Below, piece after piece: positions 35,536 through 44,917 of a stretch of 64,000 nucleotides of DNA. The DNA lies in contig CALSRU010000015.1 in the NCBI GenBank assembly GCA_943788835.1, positions 33,116-97,115 on the forward strand, written 5' to 3'. The first letter of the stretch is position 1, and the number at the start of each line of letters is the position of its first letter. The notes under the pieces were generated by a model, which ran no database searches, was not told the origin of the DNA, and saw nothing but the letters and a program-made list of their open reading frames with translations. The translations under genes and the position numbers were made by a program. The DNA is from an uncultured Pseudomonadales bacterium. Its GTDB lineage: Bacteria > Pseudomonadota > Gammaproteobacteria > Pseudomonadales > UBA7434.

Positions 35536-36498
35536 TCAAGTTGGCGCACTTAGCGGGAGCGCCAATGCCTCGCGCAAAAATCTACGCATAGTCAGCACGA
35601 AACTTGCGCGCTACCGCCGTGCGTGGCGCCACGGCTTCAAACCCATGAGGCGCCATCGGCACACTCACCAGTTGGCAAGACACCCCCGCTTGTTGCAAAC
35701 GCGCCGCATACTCGCAGTTTTCTAGATAAAATAAATCGATCTCGCCCACACCGATCCAGGCAGTCGGTAAGTCTTTTAAATCGAGTCTGTCGTGCTGCTG
35801 AGGAATAAGCGGGAAGATGAGCCGCACCGGGCGTCTGGCCAAGATACCATGACCAGCCAGCCCGATTGCAACGGTTATTCCACATCGGGTGCTTTACAGC
35901 ATCTAACTCTCTTCCGCGCCGCTGTTCGATCATCGAGCATGGGATACACCAACGCTTGTGCTGCCGGCTGTATACCGCCCTGAGCTGATAGTTGTTGCAC
36001 AAGGCTAGCCGCTAGGCCACCCCCCGCACTTTGGCCCGAGACCGCAATACGTACAGGGTCAACGCCTAACGTTAGCGCTGAGCTCTGAAACCAATACCAA
36101 GCCAAAACACAATCATCCAGTGCAGAAGGAAAACGATGCCTAGGCGCCAATCGATAATCTACTGACACAACCACTAAATTTAAATCTCGGGCGTAGAGCG
36201 AACAATCACGATCGTTCATATCGACACTTCCGGCAATCAAGCCACCGCCATGGATCCACAATAGACCAGCACCCGATAATTCGCCACATGGACGATAAAT
36301 ACGCACAGACGCCGGACCAATTACCTGATGGGTAATGGTCACGCCATCTACAGGTTTTGGGCTTTTAATCACGTATTTTGCCAAACGATTAAACAACCCG
36401 AGGAATAGACGGTTATGCATAGGTAGATTAGGCATACGCCTATACACATCGCGCAATTCTGGATGAATACTGTCTAGATCAATTTGGTCTGTACTCAT
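35536..36498 (-). pseudogene. Alpha/beta hydrolase (HSL-type esterase) broken by three frameshifts
   Basis: The first frame (36498 down to about 35915) encodes a hormone-sensitive-lipase-type esterase with oxyanion motif WIHGGGLIAGS and nucleophile GQSAGGGLAASL. Homology then continues in the next frame (ELDAVKHPMWNNRCNRAGWSWYLGQTPG), then in the third (LPTAWIGVGEIDLFY to MAPHGFEA, holding the catalytic Asp and His), and finally returns to the first frame (RRFLREALALPLSAPT). Each step is equivalent to one inserted base, near 35915, 35840 and 35587. The reading frame is thus broken three times. A real inactive gene is most likely; sequencing error is the alternative. It lies downstream of the membrane DUF1330-like gene. 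Confidence 0.82.
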
Positions 36499-36558
36499 GA
36501 ATACTAAGCCGCTGTTAATACGCTATTTGAGATGGGCAACCCGTCAGCCGTTCGCCCA

Positions 36559-37149
36559 TCAGACAATTATGCATTGCACCACGGCCGCAACTAGAGCAGT
36601 TGCTAATGCCATAACAATGCGCGGGCCACCAAATATGAACCAAGGAGCGGCCGGAAAGGCGAACGTTTTATCAAGCGATGCTAGTTTTAGTGCATGATGT
36701 TCGCTACCAAAAGTCTCTGGTAGGATTTCTAAAAGATCGCGCCGACTGCGGTAGCGAACCATCCCTGCCGCACTCCAATCATCGGCATGTTCGCAGGCAA
36801 CATTTTCTATATTACCGCTTGCAGCTGTAGCGACAAATACTGGGTGACCCGCCTTACGCAGCAGCGCCCCTAAAAAAACTTTTTGGTAGGCCGCAAGTTT
36901 TTTGCTCGACTCACGACGAGGCTTCGCCAGATCGAGCAAATTGACCATCACAAAGTCTTTGCCGTCGTCATTGGAGAAAAATTTTTGTAAGCTCATCTTA
37001 CGCTTTTCACTCATGCTGTCATGGCTGTTGAAAAAAACCATAATCTCATCAACCTCTTCCGCGGTTATTTTTTTTCGAAATCCCACGTACCAACACCAAA
37101 AACAGGCATAAAATAACAATGCGAAGCCCCAAATAATCAATATTTCCAC
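36559..37149 (-). CDS. Doubly membrane-anchored DUF1330-like protein, copy 1
   Basis: The 196-residue protein has a membrane segment at each end (residues about 3-22 and 170-195) and a soluble middle. The middle resembles DUF1330: strand FVMVNLLDLAKPR, helix YQKVFLGALLRKAGHPVFV and strand GMVRYRSRRDLLEI. The gene at 61722-62351 shares the same order of motifs (TAEEVDE / TQAQVDE, MVNLL / MVNLI, VRYRS / VRYRS, and a late xFP before the last helix). The start is GTG at 37149, with GGGAGA 6-7 bases upstream. It is divergent from a GST gene, with a GGCAT palindrome between. Function unknown. Confidence 0.78.
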   Translation of the reverse strand: MEILIIWGFALLFYACFWCWYVGFRKKITAEEVDEIMVFFNSHDSMSEKRKMSLQKFFSNDDGKDFVMVNLLDLAKPRRESSKKLAAYQKVFLGALLRKAGHPVFVATAASGNIENVACEHADDWSAAGMVRYRSRRDLLEILPETFGSEHHALKLASLDKTFAFPAAPWFIFGGPRIVMALATALVAAVVQCIIV

Positions 37150-37238
37150 TGCCCGTCTCCCTAAAATTTTTGTCGTACTAAAAAATCAAAACCAACTCGT
37201 TTCATGTCGGCTGCACTTATTTTAAAGCGTCATATAAT

Positions 37239-37253
37239 GACACCTATTATGCC
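37239..37253. promoter_or_regulatory. GACAC-N5-ATGCC site, copy E
   Basis: GACAC-CTATT-ATGCC fits GRCAY-N5-RTGYC exactly. Read on the minus strand it begins TTGGCAT, like the copies at 407 and 541. It lies about 135 bases before the GST start at 37388 and about 90 bases from the GTG of the divergent gene at 37149. Confidence 0.45.
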
Positions 37254-37387
37254 AATATGTTAGCATGCGCAGCAAGCAAAATCGTCAGATACAAAGTTAC
37301 CAAAGCCAACGGCCCTTCAGCGCGCCCGAACCTTGAAATAGCCACTAACTCTGACCGCTCATGAAAGATCGAAAAAGGAGATAAAAC

Positions 37388-38443
37388 ATGGCCCAATCCG
37401 AACGTATTCATCTATTAGGTGCAACCGCTTCCCCTTATACGCGAAAAATGGTCGCGCTCTTGCGCTACCGACATATACCCTACACCGTCAATTGGAGCCC
37501 CATGCCGGGTAACGATTTAGATGCGATGAACATAGAGCAGCCCAAACCTTTGCTACTGCCGATTTTTTTATTGAATAATAAAAACGAACAGCTTGAAGCC
37601 GTTTGTGACTCTACTCCGATTATTCGTCGCCTAGAAACTATGCACCCACAACGCTCTGTACTACCCTCTAACCCAGTTGTGGCATTTATTGATTATTTGC
37701 TCGAAGATTTTGCTGATGAATGGTGCACTAAATATATGTTCCACTATCGCTGGCATCCCGCTGAAGATGCCGACAATGCCGGCACACTTTTACCATTTGG
37801 CGGCAGTGTTAGCTTGCCTGAAGACCAACATCAGCACTTTAAAACTTTTTTTTCCAAACGCCAAATCGACCGACTTTATGTCGTTGGCTCTAACGACACT
37901 ACCGCACCCATCATTGACGCTAGTTACCGTCGTTTTCTAAAGGCTCTAGACGCTCATTTAGCTCAACAACCCTTTCTTTTAGGCAAACGTCCGGCTGCCG
38001 CCGACTTCGCGCTCTATGGTCAGCTGACACAGTTGGTTGGCGTTGATCCGACACCGCGCGCTATTACGCATGAACTCTCTCCACGCACCGTGGCTTGGGT
38101 GGCGTTAATGGAAGATCAAAGTGGCTGCGAAGCCGATGATAGTCACTGGAATACCTCGGATCAGATACCGAGCACATTGCGAGGTATTTTAAACGAGCTG
38201 GGCCGAGTTTATGCGCCCGCGCTGTTAGCTAATGCACGCGCCGTGGAGGCTGGTGAAAAAATGTGGGAAGCCCAAATCGATGGGGCAACCTGGACACAGC
38301 AAACCTTTCCTTATCAAGCCAAATGCTTAAGGTGGATTAACGAACAATACCAAGCCTTGAGCGGCCCAAACCGCGAAAAAGTCGATACACTATTGGGCGG
38401 TACTGGCTGCGAGGCAATTATCACTCCCTCAAAAGCAAGCTGA
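37388..38443 (+). CDS. Extended glutathione S-transferase-like protein (351 residues)
   Basis: GST N domain (LLGATASPYTRKMVALLRYR, then LLPIFLLNN and VCDSTPIIRRLETMHP) and GST C domain (QPFLLGKRPAAADFALYGQL near residues 195-215) are followed by a C-terminal tail of about 100 residues with FPYQAKCLRWINEQYQAL. That tail recalls MPYRxYxLQR in the 22177 and 27543 genes, so it looks like a shorter, more diverged member of the same extended type. AAAAAGGAG precedes the ATG. An SDR gene follows after 36 bases, probably in the same transcript. Confidence 0.85.
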   Translation: MAQSERIHLLGATASPYTRKMVALLRYRHIPYTVNWSPMPGNDLDAMNIEQPKPLLLPIFLLNNKNEQLEAVCDSTPIIRRLETMHPQRSVLPSNPVVAFIDYLLEDFADEWCTKYMFHYRWHPAEDADNAGTLLPFGGSVSLPEDQHQHFKTFFSKRQIDRLYVVGSNDTTAPIIDASYRRFLKALDAHLAQQPFLLGKRPAAADFALYGQLTQLVGVDPTPRAITHELSPRTVAWVALMEDQSGCEADDSHWNTSDQIPSTLRGILNELGRVYAPALLANARAVEAGEKMWEAQIDGATWTQQTFPYQAKCLRWINEQYQALSGPNREKVDTLLGGTGCEAIITPSKAS

Positions 38444-38479
38444 CCGCCTCAAATCAACGGCTAACTGAGCATGTAAACG

Positions 38480-39271
38480 ATGGACCTGCAGCTAAATGGA
38501 AAAACCGCACTCATTACCGGTAGCAACCGGGGTACCGGCGAAATAATTGCTCGCACACTTGCCGATGAAGGTGCGCAGGTCATCATTCACAGCAATGAAG
38601 AAGGCGCCAGCGAGGCCACCGCCAAAGGCATAGCCAACAGTGTCTGGGTGTGGGGCAATTTGGCCACCAATGAGGGAGCGCAGCAAACACTGCAACAAGT
38701 TACGCGCGTAACCGAGAATGTTGATGTACTCGTTAATAACTACGGCACCGCGGGTCGGGGCAGCTGGGATCACTCTAGCGCCGATGACTGGATTGATATG
38801 TACCAAAAAAATGTTTTGTCAGCCATGCTATTAATTCAGGGGCTTGCGCCTTTGATGAAGGCTCGACGCTGGGGGCGAATTGTTCAGCTAGGCACCATTG
38901 GCAGTCATCAACCCAATGCCATCATGCCGCACTACTATGCTGCCAAAGGCGCACTTGCAACCATGAGCGCAAGCCTAACTAAACAGCTCAGTGGCACAGG
39001 CATCACGGTTAATACGGTATCACCCGGATACATAAAAACCGCCGAGCTTGAAGAAGGCTTTAAAAAGAGGGCCCGCAAAGAAGGGCGCGACGAAAGTTGG
39101 CCGGCTATTGAGGCCCATATCGTCAAGCATGAATTCCCCAACCCATGCGGACGCATCGCCGAACGTGGCGAGGTAGCCGACTTAGTGGCTTTTCTGTGCA
39201 GCGAGCGTGCCGCTTTTATCAATGGGCAAAATATACGCATTGATGGCGGCTTTGTAGGCACCACCTACTAA
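38480..39271 (+). CDS. Short-chain dehydrogenase/reductase
   Basis: The 263-residue classical SDR has the TGxxxGxG cofactor loop (ALITGSNRGTGEIIARTL), VLVNNYGTAG in place of NNAG, and a catalytic Ser in LGTIGSHQP. The catalytic Tyr and Lys are present (YYAAKGALATM), and the C-terminus FINGQNIRIDGGFVG is typical. The enzyme reduces or oxidises a carbonyl or hydroxyl group with NAD(P). It follows the extended GST by 36 bases. Substrate unknown. Confidence 0.92.
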   Translation: MDLQLNGKTALITGSNRGTGEIIARTLADEGAQVIIHSNEEGASEATAKGIANSVWVWGNLATNEGAQQTLQQVTRVTENVDVLVNNYGTAGRGSWDHSSADDWIDMYQKNVLSAMLLIQGLAPLMKARRWGRIVQLGTIGSHQPNAIMPHYYAAKGALATMSASLTKQLSGTGITVNTVSPGYIKTAELEEGFKKRARKEGRDESWPAIEAHIVKHEFPNPCGRIAERGEVADLVAFLCSERAAFINGQNIRIDGGFVGTTY

Positions 39272-39389
39272 GCCTGTGACCACTCCCTACAATGTGCTAG
39301 CGATAGCACTCCGAAATGCCTGCAATTCAACAAAACACCGAGAAAGATAAAGGGCGGCGCACCACGCGCAGCCATTTGCAGGCGCGGCT

Positions 39390-39728
39390 TTAAAATATTG
39401 CTGCAATACGATAATCAATTAACGATAAAGTCGCGTTGAGCCTTTCGGTAAGCTCTCGAGTGAGCGAATCTTGCAACAAATCGACGAGACTTGGATCGTA
39501 AGCGAATAACCGATCTATTTTGGGGTATTGGCTATCGAGATAAATAGCCGCTGCGCTTTGGTTGACTGCGAGATAGCCGCCATCGGTGACCCACTGCGTA
39601 TCACTCTTCAATCCCACACTATGGGCCTGCCCTTCAAGGCTCGTATCAGCCGAGCTGCCCGAAGACAGTAGTGACAAAAAGAGTGCGACGGGCACAAGCA
39701 GCTGCTTGATGCAATGAGCGGTGTTCAT
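39390..39728 (-). CDS. Secreted protein of unknown function (112 residues)
   Basis: A signal peptide is clear (residues about 1-27, QLLVPVALFLSLLSSGSSA before the cleavage site). The mature part of about 85 residues contains VTDGGYLAVNQSAAAIYLDS and an acidic helix toward the end. I do not recognise a family. GAGGA lies 7 bases before the ATG, which supports that it is translated. It stands alone, convergent with the SDR gene. Confidence 0.6.
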   Translation of the reverse strand: MNTAHCIKQLLVPVALFLSLLSSGSSADTSLEGQAHSVGLKSDTQWVTDGGYLAVNQSAAAIYLDSQYPKIDRLFAYDPSLVDLLQDSLTRELTERLNATLSLIDYRIAAIF

Positions 39729-40136
39729 GGGTAAATCCTCTGATGAAATTTGGCGGCTGTATCGGCACTTGAAGGCAACGCTTAACCTTCCTGCCGGTGC
39801 GTTACTTTAAGTAACAATACATACGTAGCGTAGCAGAGATGGATCGCTAAATCCCGAGAAAAACAGTCGGAAGGCCTTGGTAAGACTTGGCAAAAAACCT
39901 TTTATAGCATTCAAGCTATTGTTTTATATGAATTTTAATGCCTTGGCTCATTGAGCGGTATTTTTTGTTATTAGTTGTTACTTATATGCCACGCAAAGGT
40001 AACACATCGCAAAAACTCTATTCTTGAGGTTGAGTAGACTCGACCCACAGCAAAAATGTGCTCACTGCTCGCACATTGATTACTAATCCCCCCCCTACTG
40101 ATAGCACGCTTACTAATCTCGGTAGCGATGCCGCAC
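39729..40136. other. 408-base spacer without a recognised gene
   Basis: The only clear structure is a short palindrome, GTTACTTTAAGTAAC (39802-39816). A 64-codon minus-strand frame at 39971-40165 has no family resemblance and overlaps the end of the SDR gene, so I treat it as chance. Confidence 0.4.
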
Positions 40137-40931
40137 TCAGAACAATGAATGGTGCTGGCCACCATCTATCACAATGTTTTGCCCGACGATAAAACGAGAC
40201 AGCGGGCTACACAAAAGTGCCGCCATAGGTGCCATATCGTCAGCATTCGCGACGAAGCCGGCGGGGATCTTGTTGTTTGCCATAAAGTGGGTCATGACAA
40301 TATCACGGTCGGATTCCAAGCCGAACGCCTCTGCATAGACCTCCATAAGCTCATCAGCACCTTCCGTGGCAAACATGCCCGGCAGGATATTGTTGATATT
40401 GACTCCATACTGGGCTATTTCCCGGGACACGCTCGCCGTGTAGTTTATCAGCGCAGAGCGAGCAGGCCCGGACATAAGCCGCCACAGCATCGGGTTCTTG
40501 GCCGAAAAGGTCGCGATGTTCACAATCCGACCCCAGCCCTTGTCTTTCATACCCGGGATGTAGTGACGCATAATTTCGATAGGGCCAATGAGGGCCGTAT
40601 CGATTGAGTCACGCCAATGTTCCGGCGTCAGCTCAAGAAAATTGCCATTGGGTGCAGGGGGCTTGATAGTGATCGCCAGGATGTCCGGATCAGGGCATGC
40701 TGCGAACAGGGCTTGCCTACCCTCCTCTTTCGAGGAGTCCGCGCAGATCGGCGTCACACTTACCCCGTATTGCTCAGACATCTCCTTGGCAGCATTGACT
40801 AGACGCTCTTCGCGACGGGCAGTAATGTAAAGGTCAACCCCCGCTTCCGCCAACCGTTCGGCCGTTGCCCTACCCATGCCAGCACTACCGCCGGCCATAA
40901 TGGCTTTTTTACCGCGAATTTGAAGATCCAT
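40137..40931 (-). CDS. SDR-family protein with substituted catalytic Tyr and Lys
   Basis: The 264-residue protein has an SDR Rossmann fold with an intact nucleotide loop, IMAGGSAGMGRATAERL, and a good C-terminus (FIVGQNIVIDGG). At the active site the YxxxK position reads SGPAR (in LMSGPARSALINY), so both Tyr and Lys are replaced. VDLYITARREERL suggests NADP binding. ATG 40931 is chosen because GGGAG lies just upstream and homology starts there; the frame is open further up but looks non-coding. It may be an altered reductase or a non-redox relative. It is monocistronic. Confidence 0.82.
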   Translation of the reverse strand: MDLQIRGKKAIMAGGSAGMGRATAERLAEAGVDLYITARREERLVNAAKEMSEQYGVSVTPICADSSKEEGRQALFAACPDPDILAITIKPPAPNGNFLELTPEHWRDSIDTALIGPIEIMRHYIPGMKDKGWGRIVNIATFSAKNPMLWRLMSGPARSALINYTASVSREIAQYGVNINNILPGMFATEGADELMEVYAEAFGLESDRDIVMTHFMANNKIPAGFVANADDMAPMAALLCSPLSRFIVGQNIVIDGGQHHSLF

Positions 40932-41434
40932 ATTTGCTCTCCCGTTAGCAAAGCGTATGTCGTCTGGCGGGATTTTCTGCATTCGCATTATCACGCACTG
41001 AATTTTGCCATGACTATAGGCCGAACAGAGGCCTATTCGCCAATTCCTTACTCTATAAATCCGTAGTTCAGCAATGCCTTGTAGCGGCGGCGGCCCACAA
41101 CAATCCATGCTCTAACTGTTCGCACAGCAACGTTGATGCGATATCGTTTGGTGATCATTTCATTAACTTTTATCCACTGCAAGTTCGAAATGAAGAACAG
41201 ACTCCAACTGCACAGGTGCTACCAAGATTTCAAAGGAATGGAGGCTTTACAGTACCGCTCGCCCTACTAAAGATGCCGCTTGTGACAAGAAACTTGGAGA
41301 AAATCAGGTGCAGAACCGCCTTGGCCAAAACTCCGTAGAACGCTTTGGGAGGTGCTCACCGCCTAGGATATAGTAATCAATTAAAGTCCTTGATTGACTA
41401 TCGCACCATGGAGGTTGCCAGAAGAAAAAACACG
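40932..41434. other. 503-base spacer with one hairpin
   Basis: No gene is recognised. At 41370-41401 ATAGTAATCAA and TTGATTGACTAT can pair with a one-base bulge around a 9-base loop; this lies 33 bases downstream of the fatty-acid hydroxylase stop (minus strand) and may be its terminator. The rest looks like unstructured or decayed sequence. Confidence 0.4.
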
Positions 41435-42658
41435 TTAACTAAAGCTAACCGCTACTTCGTAACGACGCATAAAAAGAAGATAAGCCACGTTAATTAACGT
41501 ATAGATAAACAAACCCGCCGCAAGACTCTGCGCAAGATCGGCTTGATAAGCATAAGCCACTAAACACATGCAAACGCTTAGCCGAATAATTTCCATTGCG
41601 AAACCTGTTTTGCCATCAAGCCAAAGCGAAGTAGAGTACATAGTAAAAGCCATCATCCCAACAATTATGCAAAGCTGAGCATACGTAAACGACGTGCTCT
41701 CTAGCAGCATAAATCCAAGCCAAGTCAGCACCAACAATTGCGCAAAAGCATAGCCGCTTTTTATCAGTGATATTTGAGGATTAAATTTAGTGAACGTAGC
41801 AACATTAAATTTTTCTTTGGCTATCGGTGACGACACACTTTGTGGCTGCCAACTTGTTCGAGCAAATGGCGCATAGAGCTTTTCTTTCCAGTCTTTTGCC
41901 GTAATCATTTCCTTTAAAATTTTTACATAAATGTGCAGGTTGGCCCAAATAGGATTGAACGTTTTAAGAGACCCCCGAATACCATAAACACAGGGTATTT
42001 TATTTTCCTCCTCTTTAAAGGTACCAAACAGTCTATCCCAGAGTATAAACACACCGCCGTAGTTCTTATCCATATACTCATCGTTCTGAGCATGATGGAC
42101 TCTATGATTAGAGGCCGTCACAAAAAAAGCCTCAACCCATCCCAACTTCGGAATATGCTCACTATGAACCCAAAACTGATAAATTAAATTAATTGAGGCA
42201 ACACTCACAACAACTGTGGACGGCACACCGACCCAAAAAAGCGGCATGAAGAAAACCCAAGTAATCAAAGCACCCGTGCCTGTCTGGCGCAACGCAGTAC
42301 TCAAGTTGTAGTCTTCGCTTTGATGATGGGCCACGTGCGCCGCCCAGAATATTTGCCGCTCATGGCTTATACGATGAAACCAGTAATAACAAAGATCATA
42401 AGCAATAAACGCAAAAAGCCAAGTCATCCATGAATTAACATCCATTCGCCACAAGGCATAGTGAGTCTCAACAGCTGCAAAAACATAACCACCAAAACCA
42501 ATTATGACCAGCTTATTTAAGGTACGCAAAGAACCCATAAATAAACTGCTAACGGCATCATTAAGGCGATAAGTATTATTGTTTTTAAGAAACCCATAGC
42601 TAATCTCTAATATAATAGCTACAAGAAAGAAGGGAACAGCGTAAACTACATAATCCAT
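41435..42658 (-). CDS. Fatty acid hydroxylase / sterol desaturase family membrane enzyme (alkylglycerol monooxygenase-like)
   Basis: This polytopic membrane protein of about 407 residues has the diiron histidine boxes of the family: HRISHE, HVAHHQSED and NHRVHHAQN, all between residues about 90 and 200. The following C-terminal membrane segments and the overall length resemble alkylglycerol monooxygenase (TMEM195) rather than the shorter sterol desaturases. It should hydroxylate a lipid using oxygen. ATG at 42658 is the likely start; a TTG three codons earlier is possible. It lies 25 bases downstream of the GGDEF gene on the same strand, so they may share a transcript. Confidence 0.88.
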   Translation of the reverse strand: MDYVVYAVPFFLVAIILEISYGFLKNNNTYRLNDAVSSLFMGSLRTLNKLVIIGFGGYVFAAVETHYALWRMDVNSWMTWLFAFIAYDLCYYWFHRISHERQIFWAAHVAHHQSEDYNLSTALRQTGTGALITWVFFMPLFWVGVPSTVVVSVASINLIYQFWVHSEHIPKLGWVEAFFVTASNHRVHHAQNDEYMDKNYGGVFILWDRLFGTFKEEENKIPCVYGIRGSLKTFNPIWANLHIYVKILKEMITAKDWKEKLYAPFARTSWQPQSVSSPIAKEKFNVATFTKFNPQISLIKSGYAFAQLLVLTWLGFMLLESTSFTYAQLCIIVGMMAFTMYSTSLWLDGKTGFAMEIIRLSVCMCLVAYAYQADLAQSLAAGLFIYTLINVAYLLFMRRYEVAVSFS

Positions 42659-42683
42659 CGGAGGCAAGCTACATTGATTCGCA

Positions 42684-44540
42684 TCACTGAGGATTAAAAC
42701 CGTGCGTCGGATGATTTAGACGAAGCGAATCAACCCCGCCATGCAACACCACTTTGTTACGGCCAGTTTCTTTACCGTGGTACATTGCCGCATCAGCCCG
42801 GACAACACAGGCATCAAAACTATCACCCTTACGGTAAACAGACACACCAAATGTTAAGGCTATGGCAAGACGTTTATCTTCATATTCAAAATAATTCTCC
42901 GAAACAGCTACCCGAAGCTTCTCTGCAAGAACTCCGGCAGCCGCCTCATCGGTTTCGGGCAATAAAAGAATAAACTCTTCACCTCCCCAGCGAGCGATAC
43001 GATCGACATCTCGAATCCGTTCACGCAGCATGGCGGTAACTCGCATCAAGATATGATCGCCGCAGCCATGGCCATAAGTGTCATTAAACTGCTTAAAGTG
43101 GTCAATATCCATCAGCACAAGACTAAAGGGCTTGCCACCGCGAAAAACGCGCCTAATCTCCCCCTGGGCTTGATCGGCAAAGCCTCGCCGATTTAAGATT
43201 TTGGTCAAAGGATCCATGCGCGCCACCTTTTCAAGACGCTCATTGGCAGCACTCAATTCAAATGTGCGTTCAGCAACTTCCCTCTCTAATTGACTAAGGC
43301 TGGCGGTAAATTTGTTAGCCAACGATACCCCCATAGAAATCAAAATAGCGAAAAAACCGAACGGCATAAGGCGCCGCGTATCGACTTGAGCAAGATCAAT
43401 GAGGAGGTCATTGATGCAGGTGGCTGCAAAAATCAGCAGCCCAAAAAATACGGTTCTAGCCTCTTTATTTCCATCACGCAACTTGCGAAATGCGAGCACT
43501 GCCATCAACGCCATCAAAGGCAAGGTTAACAGCTGGAAAATACCCAAAGTGGCTACATGGATATCCATCCCGGGAATACTCACTACAAGTGCCGCCAATA
43601 ACAGAAAAATAACTTGATACCCTTTCAACCACCGCTCAATTTTGGCGTCCAGCAAGCCCCACAGTGCCTGTATCACCACAGCCGGAAAAACATAGAGGCT
43701 ACCGAATTCTATTTTTTTAAAAGTAATGAATGAAAAATCAAACCCATACTTCCACTGGGTAAGCATGAATCCATAAACAGCGACATTAATAGCCATGATG
43801 CCAAACCAGAGGCAAGTGCTCAGCTGCGGATTACGTCGATAGAGATAAAGATGATAAATACCGAAACCAAGAAAAAGCACACCAATGAGGAGCGCCGGCA
43901 ACTGTGTCAGCACTAGCCCAGAGAACATCAAATCCTCATGGCCGCCCAGTACAAAGCTGCTTTGATACGGTCCCGCACCCCAGGAATTGACGAGTGTCGA
44001 ATCGCCACCCCAAACGCGCAAAGCTAGCACGAGCCGACCATCAGGCATGATAGCCGACTCAGGAATTTGAAAAACCTGCACGCGGTCGTAGTCACTGACA
44101 GCAAATGGCGGCAACTTGCCAGCGCCGCCGAGCAGATGGCCGCCAGCATAGACTTCGAAAGCACTGGTTATCTTGCCCGCAAGCATCGCCAGATGCGAAT
44201 CATCCAATGGCCCAAAACCACCGTCAGACAACAATTTCACCGTCAGACGATACCAGCCAATTTGCCCAGACTCAGGGTAACCACCCGAAGGCCATCGACC
44301 GGGAATAGGCTTACTGTCCCAAAGACTATCGTCAAAGCCTGGCGCTGCCCATGCCGCGTCATCTCCGGCCTTAAAGCGCCAAGTACCCGACAGCGAAAAC
44401 TGCTTCTGTAAGTCCGATATGCTAACCCTCGGCTCGTGCGATACTTGCCCAAATGCCGCTTGGTGAAATCCCATGCTGGTTAGCATTATCAGAGCGCCCA
44501 AGACCCACACAAAAGCACCGCGTAAGCGCGGAAGAGTCAC
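42684..44540 (-). CDS. Diguanylate cyclase with periplasmic sensor and 7TM domain
   Basis: The 618-residue protein has a signal peptide (about 1-30), an exported beta-rich sensor (about 40-195, WRFKAGDDAAW and GWYRLTVKL, like sugar-binding modules), seven membrane helices (7TMR-DISM type, about 205-405), a short coiled region and a GGDEF domain. The active site reads GGEEF (519-523), which is functional in the family, and the inhibitory I-site RDVD (510-513) lies five residues before it. It should make c-di-GMP in response to a periplasmic signal. The start is GTG at 44540, without a strong ribosome binding site. A triple GCCTTAAAT repeat lies about 130 bases upstream. Confidence 0.92.
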   Translation of the reverse strand: MTLPRLRGAFVWVLGALIMLTSMGFHQAAFGQVSHEPRVSISDLQKQFSLSGTWRFKAGDDAAWAAPGFDDSLWDSKPIPGRWPSGGYPESGQIGWYRLTVKLLSDGGFGPLDDSHLAMLAGKITSAFEVYAGGHLLGGAGKLPPFAVSDYDRVQVFQIPESAIMPDGRLVLALRVWGGDSTLVNSWGAGPYQSSFVLGGHEDLMFSGLVLTQLPALLIGVLFLGFGIYHLYLYRRNPQLSTCLWFGIMAINVAVYGFMLTQWKYGFDFSFITFKKIEFGSLYVFPAVVIQALWGLLDAKIERWLKGYQVIFLLLAALVVSIPGMDIHVATLGIFQLLTLPLMALMAVLAFRKLRDGNKEARTVFFGLLIFAATCINDLLIDLAQVDTRRLMPFGFFAILISMGVSLANKFTASLSQLEREVAERTFELSAANERLEKVARMDPLTKILNRRGFADQAQGEIRRVFRGGKPFSLVLMDIDHFKQFNDTYGHGCGDHILMRVTAMLRERIRDVDRIARWGGEEFILLLPETDEAAAGVLAEKLRVAVSENYFEYEDKRLAIALTFGVSVYRKGDSFDACVVRADAAMYHGKETGRNKVVLHGGVDSLRLNHPTHGFNPQ

Positions 44541-44917
44541 AATTGCTACTGCACGGTGTCGAGAGATTATTCTGCTCCCTAATATGAGGCGAGAATGGCC
44601 ATTGGGTCGAATAAAGCTATATTTTACAATACATTGCTAGCACAAAAAAATCTTATCTATTATTAAACTATAGCCTTAAATGCCTTAAATGCCTTAAATT
44701 TCCCGTCTAAACTGCTTTTTCGCAACAAGATTAAGACGCTAATTATCGACCAAAAAGCAGGCATCTAGCGCATGCTCACTGCATTGTAGTAACAAGCAAG
44801 GAAACCGTATATGCGTATAAACCCTTAAGTGAAACCACCTAGTCTGCGGCTGCACAATTCATGACCCTTGAGTCGTTTCTGTTAGCAGCACGCCGCTGAG
44901 GCGATCGACAAAGCGCA
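44541..44917. other. 377-base spacer upstream of the GGDEF gene
   Basis: No gene is recognised. It contains the triple 9-base repeat (44673-44699), listed separately, within an AT-rich stretch that likely includes the promoter of the GGDEF gene. Confidence 0.4.
44673..44699. repeat. Three perfect tandem copies of GCCTTAAAT
   Basis: Copies start at 44673, 44682 and 44691 without gaps. The position, about 130 bases before the GGDEF start, would allow a regulatory role, but slippage alone could explain it. Confidence 0.65.

Noticed and set aside
40932..41434. Possible transposase or integrase remnant
   Set aside because: I could not find any stretch with a recognisable transposase motif, and there are no terminal inverted repeats or target duplications.
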